The notes under the pieces: generated by a model
Told to the model about the DNA's origin: nothing
The model's input: only the letters and a program-made list of their open reading frames with translations
Databases searched by the model: none
Program-made: the position numbers and the translations under genes
Shown: one piece after another, positions 18,189-27,184 of the stretch
How the letters are laid out: each line of letters opens with the position of its first letter
Numbering within the stretch: position 1 is the stretch's first letter
NCBI GenBank assembly: GCA_025451845.1
Contig: JANWJS010000012.1
Location: 53,417 to 117,416 of the forward strand
Origin: Steroidobacteraceae bacterium
Lineage (GTDB): Bacteria > Pseudomonadota > Gammaproteobacteria > Steroidobacterales > Steroidobacteraceae
Length of the DNA: 64,000 nt
Direction of reading: 5' to 3'

Positions 18189-20203
18189 GGCGTCACTTGC
18201 AGAGTTACTGTCAGATGCGTTGGCACCGTCACGTCTTTCGTACTCCATTCCAGCCGCGGCGCGGTAATGACGATTCCGTACGAAGGAGCAATTCTCCCGG
18301 GCGTCACTCCCAGTTTCCACTCCGGCGTGCCGTGCCATGCGATGGACATACGTGCGCCGGAACCGTGAACGCAGCCCGCTCGCGCGCCTATCACGTCCTC
18401 TATCTCCCATCCGCGAGCGAGCTGAAGCGGTATCTGGATATCATGCGTCCCCTCTCCATCGAACGAATCGTGGATGGATACCTGCGCACCATCGCGGTGC
18501 AGTTCGATTCGACGCCGAGGGAATACTGGAAACGGCAGCCGGCTATACCCGCTATGCGCGCCCTCGAAGATGACGTGCCCGGTCTCATGTCGAATCCGGG
18601 CGTCCATCGGATGAGCATCGTCGCGCAGATACCAGAGAAGTTCGGGATCGACGAATCTGTTGATCTCTTCGTCATCTATGCGCGGCGTGTTGTGCGCCGC
18701 TGTCGAGCGGAAGTAATTGCGCTCCGCAAAGGAGGCCGTATAGACGAAGCATCCGCCCTCCTCCACGACCTTGATACCCCTCAGCACCGCCTCGAATGAC
18801 AGTGCATCGTTGTGGCCGTGGCCGCCTCGCCCGCCAAAGCCGACGTCTCCACAATCTATGAATACGTGCGCATGATCGGCGCGCAAGATGTACGCGCCCC
18901 CAGAGGGAAACGCGGCAGGCTCAGGCTCGATTCCTTGCCGACCGGTGCGCGCATCGTCGGCATATGACGGCCCCAACAGCCAGAACAATTCCTCCCGCCC
19001 TCCGTCGGTCATCGATCCAAGCGCGGCGTCCTTCACGTACGCAGCCACACACGCGATCAGATGACGATGATCGTTTATCGGACCCGTGCCGAATGGCAGC
19101 ACGCGCGCGTCGTCTGCATCGCCCCAGAGCGGCGCACTTCCGTCGGGCCTCGAATAGGCGGCCGTAAACCTTGCCGCCGCAACGAGACGCTTCTTATATG
19201 AGTCGCTTACCTTCAGGCCACGCGATTCGGCGTGAAGTGCCGCGACCAGGAACAGTTCGCTTACCAGTCGGTGATAGGCCGAGGATGCCTCGATATCGAC
19301 TCCGTCTTCGAGAATCTGCGTTGCGACTTCCCGCTCCAGCTCTCCCATCGCCGAGCCGAGCCAGCGCTGCCCGTCGCGCCCGCCGAAGAACGCGCCCGCG
19401 ACGACGAGAGCGGCGCAATCGGCGGTGAAGTGATTCCCATTGAGGTCGGCTCTCTCGATGTATCGAGATATGAATTTGCCGTGCTGATACAACGAGCACA
19501 GGAATCGCCCGCGAAAGGACTCGTCCGCCCAGCCGGCGGAACGCGCGAATACCCGGAAAAGCCATGTCCAGCTGAAAACGCGCATGGCGGGCTCCATGGC
19601 GATCGCCCAGTTGACAGTCCGCCCCACGGGATTTGCCGCGATCCACTGCTCGAGCACCGCTCGCGCCGCCTGCGCGTAGCGCTCCTCCCCGGTGAGCAGG
19701 TACGCCTGCCCCACCGGCAACAGCCACTGCAGCCGCGAAAGCTCCCACGGTACCTTTACATCGCTCGGGCGGCTCTGGTCGACGATCTGTATGTCGCGAA
19801 AGTATCGCGGAAGCCAGCGGTCTCCCGTTTTGAAATCGACATCCCAGACGATTTCATCGCCGAGCGCCGTCGGACCGGACCCCAGCAGCTCCACCTCGTG
19901 CCGGCAGGCCCGCTCGGCGCGCATGATGATCGCATCCCACGCGCCTGGAGCAATCGCGTCGAGGCGGGCACGATGGACCGGGGAGGCAGGCACTGGCCAA
20001 GTTTGCGTTGCGAGTCTATTCCACAGCTGAGCTGCATCGCCATCCTCAGTGCGGACCAGGAGCGCCGGCACGGTGAATGCCTTCGCCCGCCTCTGCCAAA
20101 GAAGGCGATCCAGTTCTGCTCGGGCTTCGGCGGCGACTCGGCGCGCAACGTAACCGGGAGGCCGACCTAGGAAGCGCCGCAGGCGAGCGACGTGAGCATT
20201 CAT
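18185..20203 (-). CDS. Heparinase II/III-like (alginate lyase-type) protein, copy 1
   Basis: 672 residues from the ATG at 20203, coupled by ATGA to asnB. The alpha-toroid domain carries ADLNGNHFTADCAALV (Asn-His) and ASSAYHRLVSELFLV (Tyr-His). The C-terminal heparinase II/III domain carries GRGGHGHNDALSFEAV and FRSTAAHNTPRIDDEE. These are the same catalytic-looking positions as in copy 2. No signal peptide, so it is probably cytoplasmic or membrane-peripheral. The pairing with an oxidoreductase and amidotransferase in one operon suggests maturation of a uronic-acid glycan rather than degradation of external polymer; that is inference. Confidence 0.8.
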   Translation of the reverse strand: MNAHVARLRRFLGRPPGYVARRVAAEARAELDRLLWQRRAKAFTVPALLVRTEDGDAAQLWNRLATQTWPVPASPVHRARLDAIAPGAWDAIIMRAERACRHEVELLGSGPTALGDEIVWDVDFKTGDRWLPRYFRDIQIVDQSRPSDVKVPWELSRLQWLLPVGQAYLLTGEERYAQAARAVLEQWIAANPVGRTVNWAIAMEPAMRVFSWTWLFRVFARSAGWADESFRGRFLCSLYQHGKFISRYIERADLNGNHFTADCAALVVAGAFFGGRDGQRWLGSAMGELEREVATQILEDGVDIEASSAYHRLVSELFLVAALHAESRGLKVSDSYKKRLVAAARFTAAYSRPDGSAPLWGDADDARVLPFGTGPINDHRHLIACVAAYVKDAALGSMTDGGREELFWLLGPSYADDARTGRQGIEPEPAAFPSGGAYILRADHAHVFIDCGDVGFGGRGGHGHNDALSFEAVLRGIKVVEEGGCFVYTASFAERNYFRSTAAHNTPRIDDEEINRFVDPELLWYLRDDAHPMDARIRHETGHVIFEGAHSGYSRLPFPVFPRRRIELHRDGAQVSIHDSFDGEGTHDIQIPLQLARGWEIEDVIGARAGCVHGSGARMSIAWHGTPEWKLGVTPGRIAPSYGIVITAPRLEWSTKDVTVPTHLTVTLQVTP

Positions 20204-22227
20204 GCCGCTGCAGAGCTCCGTTGGCCGTCAATCCAGTAATCGTGCCACGCAGTCAGATTGTACAGCGTCCACAGATAGAGGCTGTTGTCCCGTCGCTGTG
20301 CACGATGATCGCGCGACAGCGCCTGAATATAGCTCCGATCGAACCACCCCCGGTCCAACAGCGTGCTCTTCATGATTGCGCTTTCCACCTGGCGCCCGAA
20401 ATCACCACGCAACCATTGCGACATAGGAGCGCCGAAGCCCATCTTTTTGCGGTGAATGATCTCGTCCGGGATCAGGCCTGTGACCGCCTTCTTGAGAAGG
20501 TGCTTAGCGACGTTGTTGCGCACCTTCATGGACATGGGAATATCCAACGTGAACTCGACTAGCTCGTGGTCCAGGAATGGCACCCGAGCCTCGATTGTCG
20601 CGGACATGCCGATCTTGTCCACCCTCATCAGCAAGAGCTCCGGAAGGCGCAATTTGAACTCGCTGTAAATCATTCGCGCGAGGACGTCCTGTCCGCCGAA
20701 AGCGCGGTCGAAGGGCTCGTAGAAGGAGCGCACCACATTGTAGGAGTCCGGCTCCAGGTAGGACTCCGGCAGCAGACCGCTCTGCAGCAGCCGCCCGTCA
20801 CCGCCTCCCTTCGGCAGAAGCTCCGAGCGAAGGAGTTGGCGCTTCTGGGTGTCCCAGAAGGCCATCGCGCCGCTCCAGAAGTGCTCCCGGCCCCGCGCCG
20901 CCCGCTCCACGATATCGGCATAGACCTCCAGCGATGGCCGCAAGCGCGCGGCGGCGGCGATTCCGCCTGCCATGGCGTGCTGCACGACACCCGGAAGCCA
21001 TCGCCGGAACGGACTCCAGTAGCGCCTGTGCAGATCCAGATAACCCATGTAGCTGGCATACCCGCTGAATTGCTCGTCGGATCCCTCTCCTACCTGGATG
21101 ACGGTCGTGCCGCTGTCACGCGCCAGCTTCGAGACGAAATAGAGCGGAATGCACACCCAGTCCGCTATCGGCTCGTCCTGCGAGTGAATGAGCCGATCGA
21201 GATAGCCCGTCATATCGCGCTCGTCAATCATGACGACGTGATGATTGGTTCGGAATCGCTTCGCGACGAGCTCCGCATACTCCAGCTCGTTGAGGTGAGT
21301 ATGGTCGCGAAATCCCACGGTAAACGTGTCCACCGGACGGTCCATGAACTCTGTCATGAGCGCCACGTTGGTCGAAGAATCGATGCCGCCTGAAAGAAAC
21401 ACGCCGAAAGGAACGTCGGACATCATGCGCCGTTCGACAGCCGCACGAAGCCGCCGGCGGATGCCCTCGACGTAGTACTCCTCTTGGGCGTCAACGCTCA
21501 GCCCTGACAGGTCAGTCTCCGCTGTTGCTCGGCCCGGCGTGGCATCCCAGTAGCGGCGCGCGCTCAGATCGCCGCGTGCTCCAATTTCCAGGATGAAGCC
21601 CGCCGGGACCTTGTAGATTCCCTTGAACATGGTCATCGGCGCCGGTGTGGTCAGGAACGAGAGATAGTGATAAAGGGCGAGCGGGTCGACGTCGCGTTCC
21701 GTGGACGACAGCGCCAGAAGGGCCTTGATTTCCGATGCGAAGGCGATTCGGCCGCGTGCGTACACGAAATAGAGCGGCTTCACCCCGATGCGATCGCGAA
21801 CCAACGATAAGCGTCGCGCCTTCACGTCCCATATTGCGAACGCGTAGTCCCCCGCGATGCGCGTGACCAGGCCGTCGATTCCCCATTGCTCGTACCCGTG
21901 TACCAGAACCTCCGTGTCCGAATGGTCGGTGCGGAATCGATGCCCCGCTGCGAGCAACTCACTTCTCAGCGCTCGATGATTGTAGATCTCACCGTTGAAA
22001 GTCACCCAAACCGTCTCGTCTTCATTCGGCATCGGCTGTGTCGCGGAACCGCTCAGGTCGATTATCGCGAGTCTTCTGTGAGCCAGTACGGTACGGCCAT
22101 CGGTCGACCGCCACATACCCGCGCCGTCGGGCCCGCGATGGATCATCGTGTCGCGGGCACGTATGACCTCCTGATCGCCGGGTGGAGGTCCGCCGTCGAA
22201 CTGGTACACGCCGAAAATTCCGCACAT
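20200..22227 (-). CDS. asnB: AsnB-type glutamine amidotransferase (asparagine synthase family)
   Basis: 675 residues. Cys2 directly after Met is the glutaminase nucleophile (MCGIFGVYQF), followed by HRGPDGAGMW and FNGEIYNHRALR of the class II amidotransferase domain. The synthetase domain has the PP-loop FLSGGIDSSTNVAL and VIQVGEGSDEQFSGY. In polysaccharide loci such enzymes turn the carboxylate of uronic acids into an amide with ATP and glutamine, as proposed for WbpS-like proteins. Position inside the EPS operon, rather than with amino acid genes, favours that role; free asparagine synthesis cannot be excluded. The start is fixed by the need for Cys at position 2. Confidence 0.88.
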   Translation of the reverse strand: MCGIFGVYQFDGGPPPGDQEVIRARDTMIHRGPDGAGMWRSTDGRTVLAHRRLAIIDLSGSATQPMPNEDETVWVTFNGEIYNHRALRSELLAAGHRFRTDHSDTEVLVHGYEQWGIDGLVTRIAGDYAFAIWDVKARRLSLVRDRIGVKPLYFVYARGRIAFASEIKALLALSSTERDVDPLALYHYLSFLTTPAPMTMFKGIYKVPAGFILEIGARGDLSARRYWDATPGRATAETDLSGLSVDAQEEYYVEGIRRRLRAAVERRMMSDVPFGVFLSGGIDSSTNVALMTEFMDRPVDTFTVGFRDHTHLNELEYAELVAKRFRTNHHVVMIDERDMTGYLDRLIHSQDEPIADWVCIPLYFVSKLARDSGTTVIQVGEGSDEQFSGYASYMGYLDLHRRYWSPFRRWLPGVVQHAMAGGIAAAARLRPSLEVYADIVERAARGREHFWSGAMAFWDTQKRQLLRSELLPKGGGDGRLLQSGLLPESYLEPDSYNVVRSFYEPFDRAFGGQDVLARMIYSEFKLRLPELLLMRVDKIGMSATIEARVPFLDHELVEFTLDIPMSMKVRNNVAKHLLKKAVTGLIPDEIIHRKKMGFGAPMSQWLRGDFGRQVESAIMKSTLLDRGWFDRSYIQALSRDHRAQRRDNSLYLWTLYNLTAWHDYWIDGQRSSAAA

Positions 22228-22233
22228 ATTCGC

Positions 22234-23091
22234 TTACCTTTCCGTACCGCCGTCCGGCGCTTGCGCCGCGGAGCATTCAAAGAGGTGATACCATCCCAGC
22301 GCCGCTCCGCAGGCATTGAGGGTCACTCCGTCCGGCGAGAGCCACCGCCCCAACACGGGTATGTACGCTTGCACGAATCCGCGCTTCCCATAGCGCTTCA
22401 CCGCGAATCCGCAGTCTCTCAACAGCGACTGCACCTCTCTGCGCGAACGAATTCGGATCGTTACCGGGTCGCGTAGGGGGCTCAATTCCGCGCAATGGCT
22501 GCGCCAATCGTCGAGCGTCACACCCCGACCGGCGCGCAGACCCCACGTGGCCAAAAGGTACGCATTGAAAAAGCTGTACTTCGAATAGAGGCCGATGAGT
22601 AGGCGCCCTCCAGGCGCAAGCAGGCGGCGCGCTCTGCTCAAGTAATCCGCCTCCGGTCCCACGTGATGCAAGACACCGAACGAGTAGATGAAGTCGAATG
22701 GGCCGCCGACGTCGGTTTGCAGCAGATCGCCGCAGAGAATACGCGACGGTGCCAGTCCGCTCACGGCGAAATTCTGTCGTGTCAGCTCTATGTGCCGGAC
22801 TGTGATGTCAATCCCTGTATAGATCGCGCCGTGTCGTGCCATCTCTACCGCATCGATACCGTTACCAACCCCAATCTCGAGCACCGTGCGATCCTTCATC
22901 CGCGGAAAATCGAAGAATCGCGGGATGAACGGCGTCTCGTAACCGTAGCGGTACGCGCGCAGATCGGCAAAATACTGGGCATCGCCAGGCTGATGATTCG
23001 ACCGTGAGCTTCCGACCGGCGTATGACTCCAAAGCCGCCGCGCGGCTCCTTCGGCCCCGCCAGACATATGCCTTACCGGACTCTCGCGCAT
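22234..23091 (-). CDS. Class I SAM-dependent methyltransferase
   Basis: 285 residues from the ATG at 23091, 7 bases after the preceding stop; an ATG at 23067 with a nearby GTAAGG is an alternative start. Core motifs: TVLEIGVGNGIDAVEMA (SAM loop), YTGIDIT, FIYSFGVLHHVGPEADYL and LAPGGRLLIGLYSKYS. No membrane segment. It lies 6 bases before asnB in the operon and after the bi-domain oxidoreductase. It is similar in layout to the product of 17349-18188. Likely an O- or N-methylation of an EPS sugar; the target is unknown. Confidence 0.82.
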   Translation of the reverse strand: MRESPVRHMSGGAEGAARRLWSHTPVGSSRSNHQPGDAQYFADLRAYRYGYETPFIPRFFDFPRMKDRTVLEIGVGNGIDAVEMARHGAIYTGIDITVRHIELTRQNFAVSGLAPSRILCGDLLQTDVGGPFDFIYSFGVLHHVGPEADYLSRARRLLAPGGRLLIGLYSKYSFFNAYLLATWGLRAGRGVTLDDWRSHCAELSPLRDPVTIRIRSRREVQSLLRDCGFAVKRYGKRGFVQAYIPVLGRWLSPDGVTLNACGAALGWYHLFECSAAQAPDGGTER

Positions 23092-23098
23092 GAGATGA

Positions 23099-25264
23099 CT
23101 ACGAGTTGCTTGACTCTTGCTCGCGACGGCAGCTCCCTTTCAGCTTCTCCTCGACGGCAAAACTCAGTCGCGTAACGGCAAGTTGATCTTCGAGGGATAT
23201 CGGCCAGGGCGCGGAACCTTGCAACGAGCGTGCGAGCGCCTGAAGCTCCTCCAGCTGCCCCTTGTGCGCTCCACTCGCCGACCACCCACCGCTGTTGCGG
23301 CCGGCCACCCGGAGCTCCTTGTAGTCATCCAGGCCGAGGACCATGCCGTCACAGAACACGTCCATACGCTCCTTCGGAAAGGATTTGGCCCCCAGGGCGG
23401 TATAAGTCAGCGTGCATACCGAGCCGTCGGAGTACGTCACGCTCGCGACAAAATTGTCGTCCGACCTGAAATGACGGGATTTGGGGCTGATACAGGAAAC
23501 TGACACACCGGTCCAGGTGGAGCCGGTAAGGAACTGGAAAACATCGTAGATATGGCATGCCTCTCCCACGTTCCGGCCGCCGCCTTCCGCACCGTGGACC
23601 CAGTGAGCGCTCGGGATGTGCCCGGCGTTCATCCGGTAGTCAATCAGCATGGGTCCGCTGCGGTCCGACAAGATCCGTTTGGCGGCTGCAATGCCCGGGG
23701 AAAACCTCCGGTTGAAGCCAGTCATCAGCAGCGGACGCTCGCCTGCTCCTTCGGCGAAGAAGCGCTCCAGGTCGTCCAATTCGCCTACCGTAAGCGCCAG
23801 CGGCTTTTCCACGAACACGTGCTTGCCCGCCCTGAGCGCCCGCAAAGCGAGATTCGCGTGCAAATGGTGTCGCGTGGCGATGATTAACAGGTCGATTTGC
23901 CCGTCGGCGAGCACCGCGTCGATATCTGTCGAGGCGTAGTCGGCACCATAACGCTGTGCGACGGCGCGCGCGTTGCTCCCGGTTCGGCTGACGATTGCCC
24001 GTACGACGAAGCTATCGCGCAGCTTTTGCAGATTGGGCAGGTGCATGCCCTGGGCGAAGCCGCCCGCCCCCACGATTGCAATGCGAATTCGATCCTTGTG
24101 CGCCGCGACTCGCGGGGAGAGGCGGGCGATGCGCTCGATGGGCGCCTGTTGCTCGGGATATTGGAGCAGGGCGATGAGCGCGGCGCGCGACCGGTCGCGC
24201 AGCGCGCCATAGGCGGCCGCAGCCTCTTCGACCGGGTATACCTGCGGCTCGAGCGGCTCCAGCCGCAGCCTGCCTTCCGCCAGCAGATTCAGGTATGCGG
24301 ACATGTTGCGATTCTCGGTCCAGCGTACGTAGCCGAGCGGATAATCTTGCCCCCCCTCCTCATAGTGCGGATCGTATCGGCCGGGCCCGTATGAGGCGGA
24401 AATGAACAGATCGATCTCCTTGGTGTAGAAATCCGCTCGTCGCAGCTTCAGCCCCACATCGCCCACGATCACGACGCGCCCCTTTCGCCGGCAACAGCGG
24501 AACGCCTCGCTGATCACTTCGTCGCTTTGAGTGGCTGCCGCGATGATCACCCCATCGGCTCCATCGCCATTCGTCAGCCGAATGATCTGATCGACGTGCT
24601 GGCCGTCCACGGGGTCGAGTATCCGCGCGCCCAGCAACTGAGCAAGATCTCGCCGACGCGCATCCGGATCGACGCCTATGACGGAACTCCCGTGCGCGCG
24701 CAGCAGTTGAACGGTAAGTAGGCCGAGAAGACCCAGGCCAACGACGACGAACGTTTCACCCAGGGTGGGCTGCGCCCTGCGCACGCCCTGCAGTGCGATG
24801 GCACCCAGGGTCACCGTCGAGGCGCTTTTGACGTCCAGCCCATCCGGAACTCGCGCCGCGAGATTGACGGGAACGTCGATCAGTTCCGCGTGATTCGCGA
24901 TACCGGCGCCGGCGCACGCAACGCTGTCCCCAATGCGAAAGCCCTCCACTTCGCGCCCCACCTCGACGACCGTGCCCGCGGCTGAGTAGCCTGTAGGCGA
25001 TCCGCTCTCGAGTTTCCCGCGGACCCGCTCGAGAGTGTGCTGAATCCCGTGTTCGCGCATCATCGCGACGACGCGCCGGACATTGTCCGGCTGGCGAAGG
25101 GCGCGGCGATACAGCGGTACGCCCGAAGTCTGCACGCTCGCCATCTCCGTGCCGGTGCTTATGCAAGAATAAGCGACCCGCACCAGGACGTTCTTCGGAC
25201 CCACGACGGGCGCCGGCACATCGACGACCACGACCGAGCCGTCCTTAATCAGAACTTGTTTCAT
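23099..25264 (-). CDS. Bi-domain oxidoreductase (MDR dehydrogenase + Gfo/Idh/MocA), copy 1
   Basis: 721 residues from the ATG at 25264. The N-terminal MDR domain has VVGLGLLGLLTVQLLRAHG and SYGPGRYDPHYEEGGQDYPL, near-identical in pattern to copy 2. The C-terminal Gfo/Idh/MocA domain has IAIVGAGGFAQGMHLP, GKHVFVEKPLAL and VGEACHIYDVFQFLTG, including a His-x3-Asp typical of the family active site. First gene of the main leftward run, about 220 bases after the MarR-type regulator gene. It probably uses NAD(P) to oxidise, reduce or isomerise a sugar nucleotide. Why two diverged copies are needed is not known. Confidence 0.85.
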   Translation of the reverse strand: MKQVLIKDGSVVVVDVPAPVVGPKNVLVRVAYSCISTGTEMASVQTSGVPLYRRALRQPDNVRRVVAMMREHGIQHTLERVRGKLESGSPTGYSAAGTVVEVGREVEGFRIGDSVACAGAGIANHAELIDVPVNLAARVPDGLDVKSASTVTLGAIALQGVRRAQPTLGETFVVVGLGLLGLLTVQLLRAHGSSVIGVDPDARRRDLAQLLGARILDPVDGQHVDQIIRLTNGDGADGVIIAAATQSDEVISEAFRCCRRKGRVVIVGDVGLKLRRADFYTKEIDLFISASYGPGRYDPHYEEGGQDYPLGYVRWTENRNMSAYLNLLAEGRLRLEPLEPQVYPVEEAAAAYGALRDRSRAALIALLQYPEQQAPIERIARLSPRVAAHKDRIRIAIVGAGGFAQGMHLPNLQKLRDSFVVRAIVSRTGSNARAVAQRYGADYASTDIDAVLADGQIDLLIIATRHHLHANLALRALRAGKHVFVEKPLALTVGELDDLERFFAEGAGERPLLMTGFNRRFSPGIAAAKRILSDRSGPMLIDYRMNAGHIPSAHWVHGAEGGGRNVGEACHIYDVFQFLTGSTWTGVSVSCISPKSRHFRSDDNFVASVTYSDGSVCTLTYTALGAKSFPKERMDVFCDGMVLGLDDYKELRVAGRNSGGWSASGAHKGQLEELQALARSLQGSAPWPISLEDQLAVTRLSFAVEEKLKGSCRREQESSNS

Positions 25265-25483
25265 CTCACTGCGTTCGAGGCCTAAACAGGAATCCGATAT
25301 CGTACAGCACGTGCTTATTCCCGCACAGCCGGCCGGGCAGCCGGCTAGTGACCTGGGAGCCGGCCGTCGCGCCCGAGTTCAGGCACATGCGGCGGCCCGT
25401 ACGCCCCAAACCCGTCCTCGACCTCCGCCACCCGGCCAGCAGCTCATCTCGGCTCCCCGACCACCCAAACCGGGGCTGCCGAT
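25265..25483. other. Regulator-operon spacer with inverted repeat
   Basis: About 220 bases with no gene between the MarR-type regulator and the first EPS gene. It holds AGCCGGC (25327-25333), a 6-base loop and GCCGGCT (25340-25346), which could form a hairpin in the transcript, and a third GCCGGCC nearby. No T-run follows on either strand, so an ordinary terminator is not supported; an attenuator or processing site is possible. Confidence 0.35.
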
Positions 25484-25840
25484 CTACCTGCCCTCGCGCC
25501 CCGCCTCCCGCCTCATCTGGTCGATCTCGGCTCGCAGCGCTTCGTATTCCCGCACCTTCAAACGCAGGAATTTGAGCGTGAGCCTGCCCTTCTGTTCCAC
25601 GCCCCTCGCCGTCAGGAGATACATGTACGCCGCCTTGTTGTGACTGTTCTTGAAATTGACGACCTTGAGCCAGCCCTTTTGGACCAAAGCCCCGACGCAG
25701 TAGTTCACCGTGCCAAGGCTGACGCCAAGCTTCCGGGCAACGTCCCGCTGACTCAACTCGGGATTGCGATGAAGGAGCCGCAGGACGTGATAACGAGTCT
25801 CATCGGGGCGCCCTGAAGAACCGCTCAAATTGTCGTGCAT
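25484..25840 (-). CDS. MarR-family EPS-associated transcriptional regulator
   Basis: 118 residues from the ATG at 25840, chosen because CCGGAG lies about 9 bases upstream; a longer frame to 25870 lacks one. Residues about 15-65 are a winged helix-turn-helix: RYHVLRLLHRNPELSQRDVA, then KLGVSLGTVNYCVGALVQKG (recognition helix) and the wing. The C-terminal third is a charged helix (KVREYEALRAEIDQMRREA), a likely dimer coil. This is the compact EPS-locus MarR type found upstream of polysaccharide operons. A palindrome over its own transcription start suggests self-repression and possibly control of the downstream operon. Confidence 0.85.
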   Translation of the reverse strand: MHDNLSGSSGRPDETRYHVLRLLHRNPELSQRDVARKLGVSLGTVNYCVGALVQKGWLKVVNFKNSHNKAAYMYLLTARGVEQKGRLTLKFLRLKVREYEALRAEIDQMRREAGREGR

Positions 25841-25890
25841 GAGGCGATCTCCGGCCGGGGCTGCGTGCACTCGGGCCTTGAAGCTCGTGC

Positions 25891-25905
25891 GTTCAGTAAC
25901 TGAAC
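25891..25905. promoter_or_regulatory. Perfect 7-1-7 palindrome, putative MarR-type operator
   Basis: GTTCAGT-A-ACTGAAC is a perfect inverted repeat. It lies directly downstream of the proposed -10 of the regulator promoter, so a bound dimer would cover the transcription start. It is in the divergent region between the regulator gene and wecB. Confidence 0.6.
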
Positions 25906-25911
25906 TGATCG

Positions 25912-25941
25912 AGTTTAAGATACCGTTTCCGGCACTGTCAA
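25912..25941 (-). promoter_or_regulatory. Sigma-70-like promoter of the EPS regulator
   Basis: On the minus strand, TTGACA (25941-25936) and TAAACT (25917-25912) are separated by 18 bases. The -35 is perfect and the -10 matches four of six. The predicted start falls in the palindrome at 25891-25905. It points to the regulator gene 70 bases away and probably to the operon beyond. Confidence 0.55.
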
Positions 25942-26053
25942 CGCAACCCGAAGCGCGATTTGACGATCGATGGGCCCACGCGCCTTCCGCCCTCGCTCCC
26001 GGAGCAGGTACACTACGACATTCAATCTGCGGTCCAGAGGAGTAGCAGAGTCC

Positions 26054-27160
26054 GTGTCACGAAAGATTCACCTGATCGCGGCCGCGCGGCCGAACTTCAT
26101 GAAGATTGCGCCGCTGCATCACGCACTGGCGCGCGAATCCTGGTGCGACGCCAGCATCGTGCACACCGGACAGCACTACGACACGAACATGTCGGATGCC
26201 TTCTTCCGCGACCTGGGGCTGCCGGAGCCGGCGTTCCACCTCGAGATCGGGAGTGGTACGCACGCGGAGCAGACCGGCAGGACGATGATCGCCTATGAAG
26301 CGGTCTGCCAGCGAGAGCGGCCGGACGCCATCGTGGTCGTTGGCGATGTCAATGCGACGGCCGCGTGCGCGATGGTTGGCGCGAAGTTGTGGGTTCCGGT
26401 CGTCCATCTCGAGGCGGGCCTGCGCAGCCGCGATCGGCGCATGCCCGAGGAGATCAATCGCCTGGTGACGGATGCCATCGCGGATCTGCTCTGGACCCCG
26501 TCGCCGGACGCAGACGAAAATTTGCTGTCGGAAGGAGTGTCGGCGGAACGGATCGAGCGGATCGGCAACATCATGATCGATTCCTTCGAGATGCTGCGCG
26601 CCCGAATCGAGCAATCCGATGTGGTGAGCCGGCTCGGGCTCGAGGACCGCAGCTTCGCGGTTGTCACCCTGCACCGGCCCTCGAACGTGGACGACCGCGA
26701 TAAGCTCGCGAACCTCGTGCGCATGCTCGAAGAGCTCTCGTCGCTGTTACGAGTCGTTTTCGCGGTGCATCCGCGCACGCGCCGACGCCTGCAGGAATCC
26801 GGCTTGGAGCGGCGAATTGCCACCAACCAGCACATCCTGGCCACGGAGCCGCTAGGCTATATCGAGTTTATGCGCCTCGTTCAGCGCTGCTCGATCGCCA
26901 TCACGGACTCGGGCGGCCTACAGGAAGAGACCACGTACCTCGGCATTCCCTGCGCAACATTGCGCGAGAACACGGAACGGCCGATCACCCTGACCGAGGG
27001 AACCAATCGCCTGCTCGAGCCGGTGGACGTGCCGGCAGCCGCAAGAGACGCGTTGGACGGCTCCTGGCGCAAGGGCCGTCGACCGGACCTGTGGGACGGG
27101 CGGACGGCGTCGCGGGCAGCGAAGAGCCTCGAACGGTTCGTAGAGGACCGCCGCCCCTGA
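26054..27160 (+). CDS. wecB: UDP-N-acetylglucosamine 2-epimerase (non-hydrolysing)
   Basis: 368 residues from the GTG at 26054, with AGAGGAG about 11 bases upstream. The frame is open to 25970 but the protein family begins at KIHLIAAARPNF. Hallmarks: HTGQHYDTNMSDAFF, VVHLEAGLRSRDRRMPEEIN, VTLHRPSNVDD and ITDSGGLQEETTYLGIPC. It interconverts UDP-GlcNAc and UDP-ManNAc in the cytoplasm. It is divergent from the EPS regulator and convergent (24-base gap) with the following lipoprotein gene. No WecC-type UDP-ManNAc dehydrogenase is adjacent; the TviB-like dehydrogenase 13 kb away is the only nucleotide-sugar dehydrogenase seen. Confidence 0.92.
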   Translation: MSRKIHLIAAARPNFMKIAPLHHALARESWCDASIVHTGQHYDTNMSDAFFRDLGLPEPAFHLEIGSGTHAEQTGRTMIAYEAVCQRERPDAIVVVGDVNATAACAMVGAKLWVPVVHLEAGLRSRDRRMPEEINRLVTDAIADLLWTPSPDADENLLSEGVSAERIERIGNIMIDSFEMLRARIEQSDVVSRLGLEDRSFAVVTLHRPSNVDDRDKLANLVRMLEELSSLLRVVFAVHPRTRRRLQESGLERRIATNQHILATEPLGYIEFMRLVQRCSIAITDSGGLQEETTYLGIPCATLRENTERPITLTEGTNRLLEPVDVPAAARDALDGSWRKGRRPDLWDGRTASRAAKSLERFVEDRRP

Positions 27161-27184
27161 GTGCACGCCGGCACCGGCTTCTTT

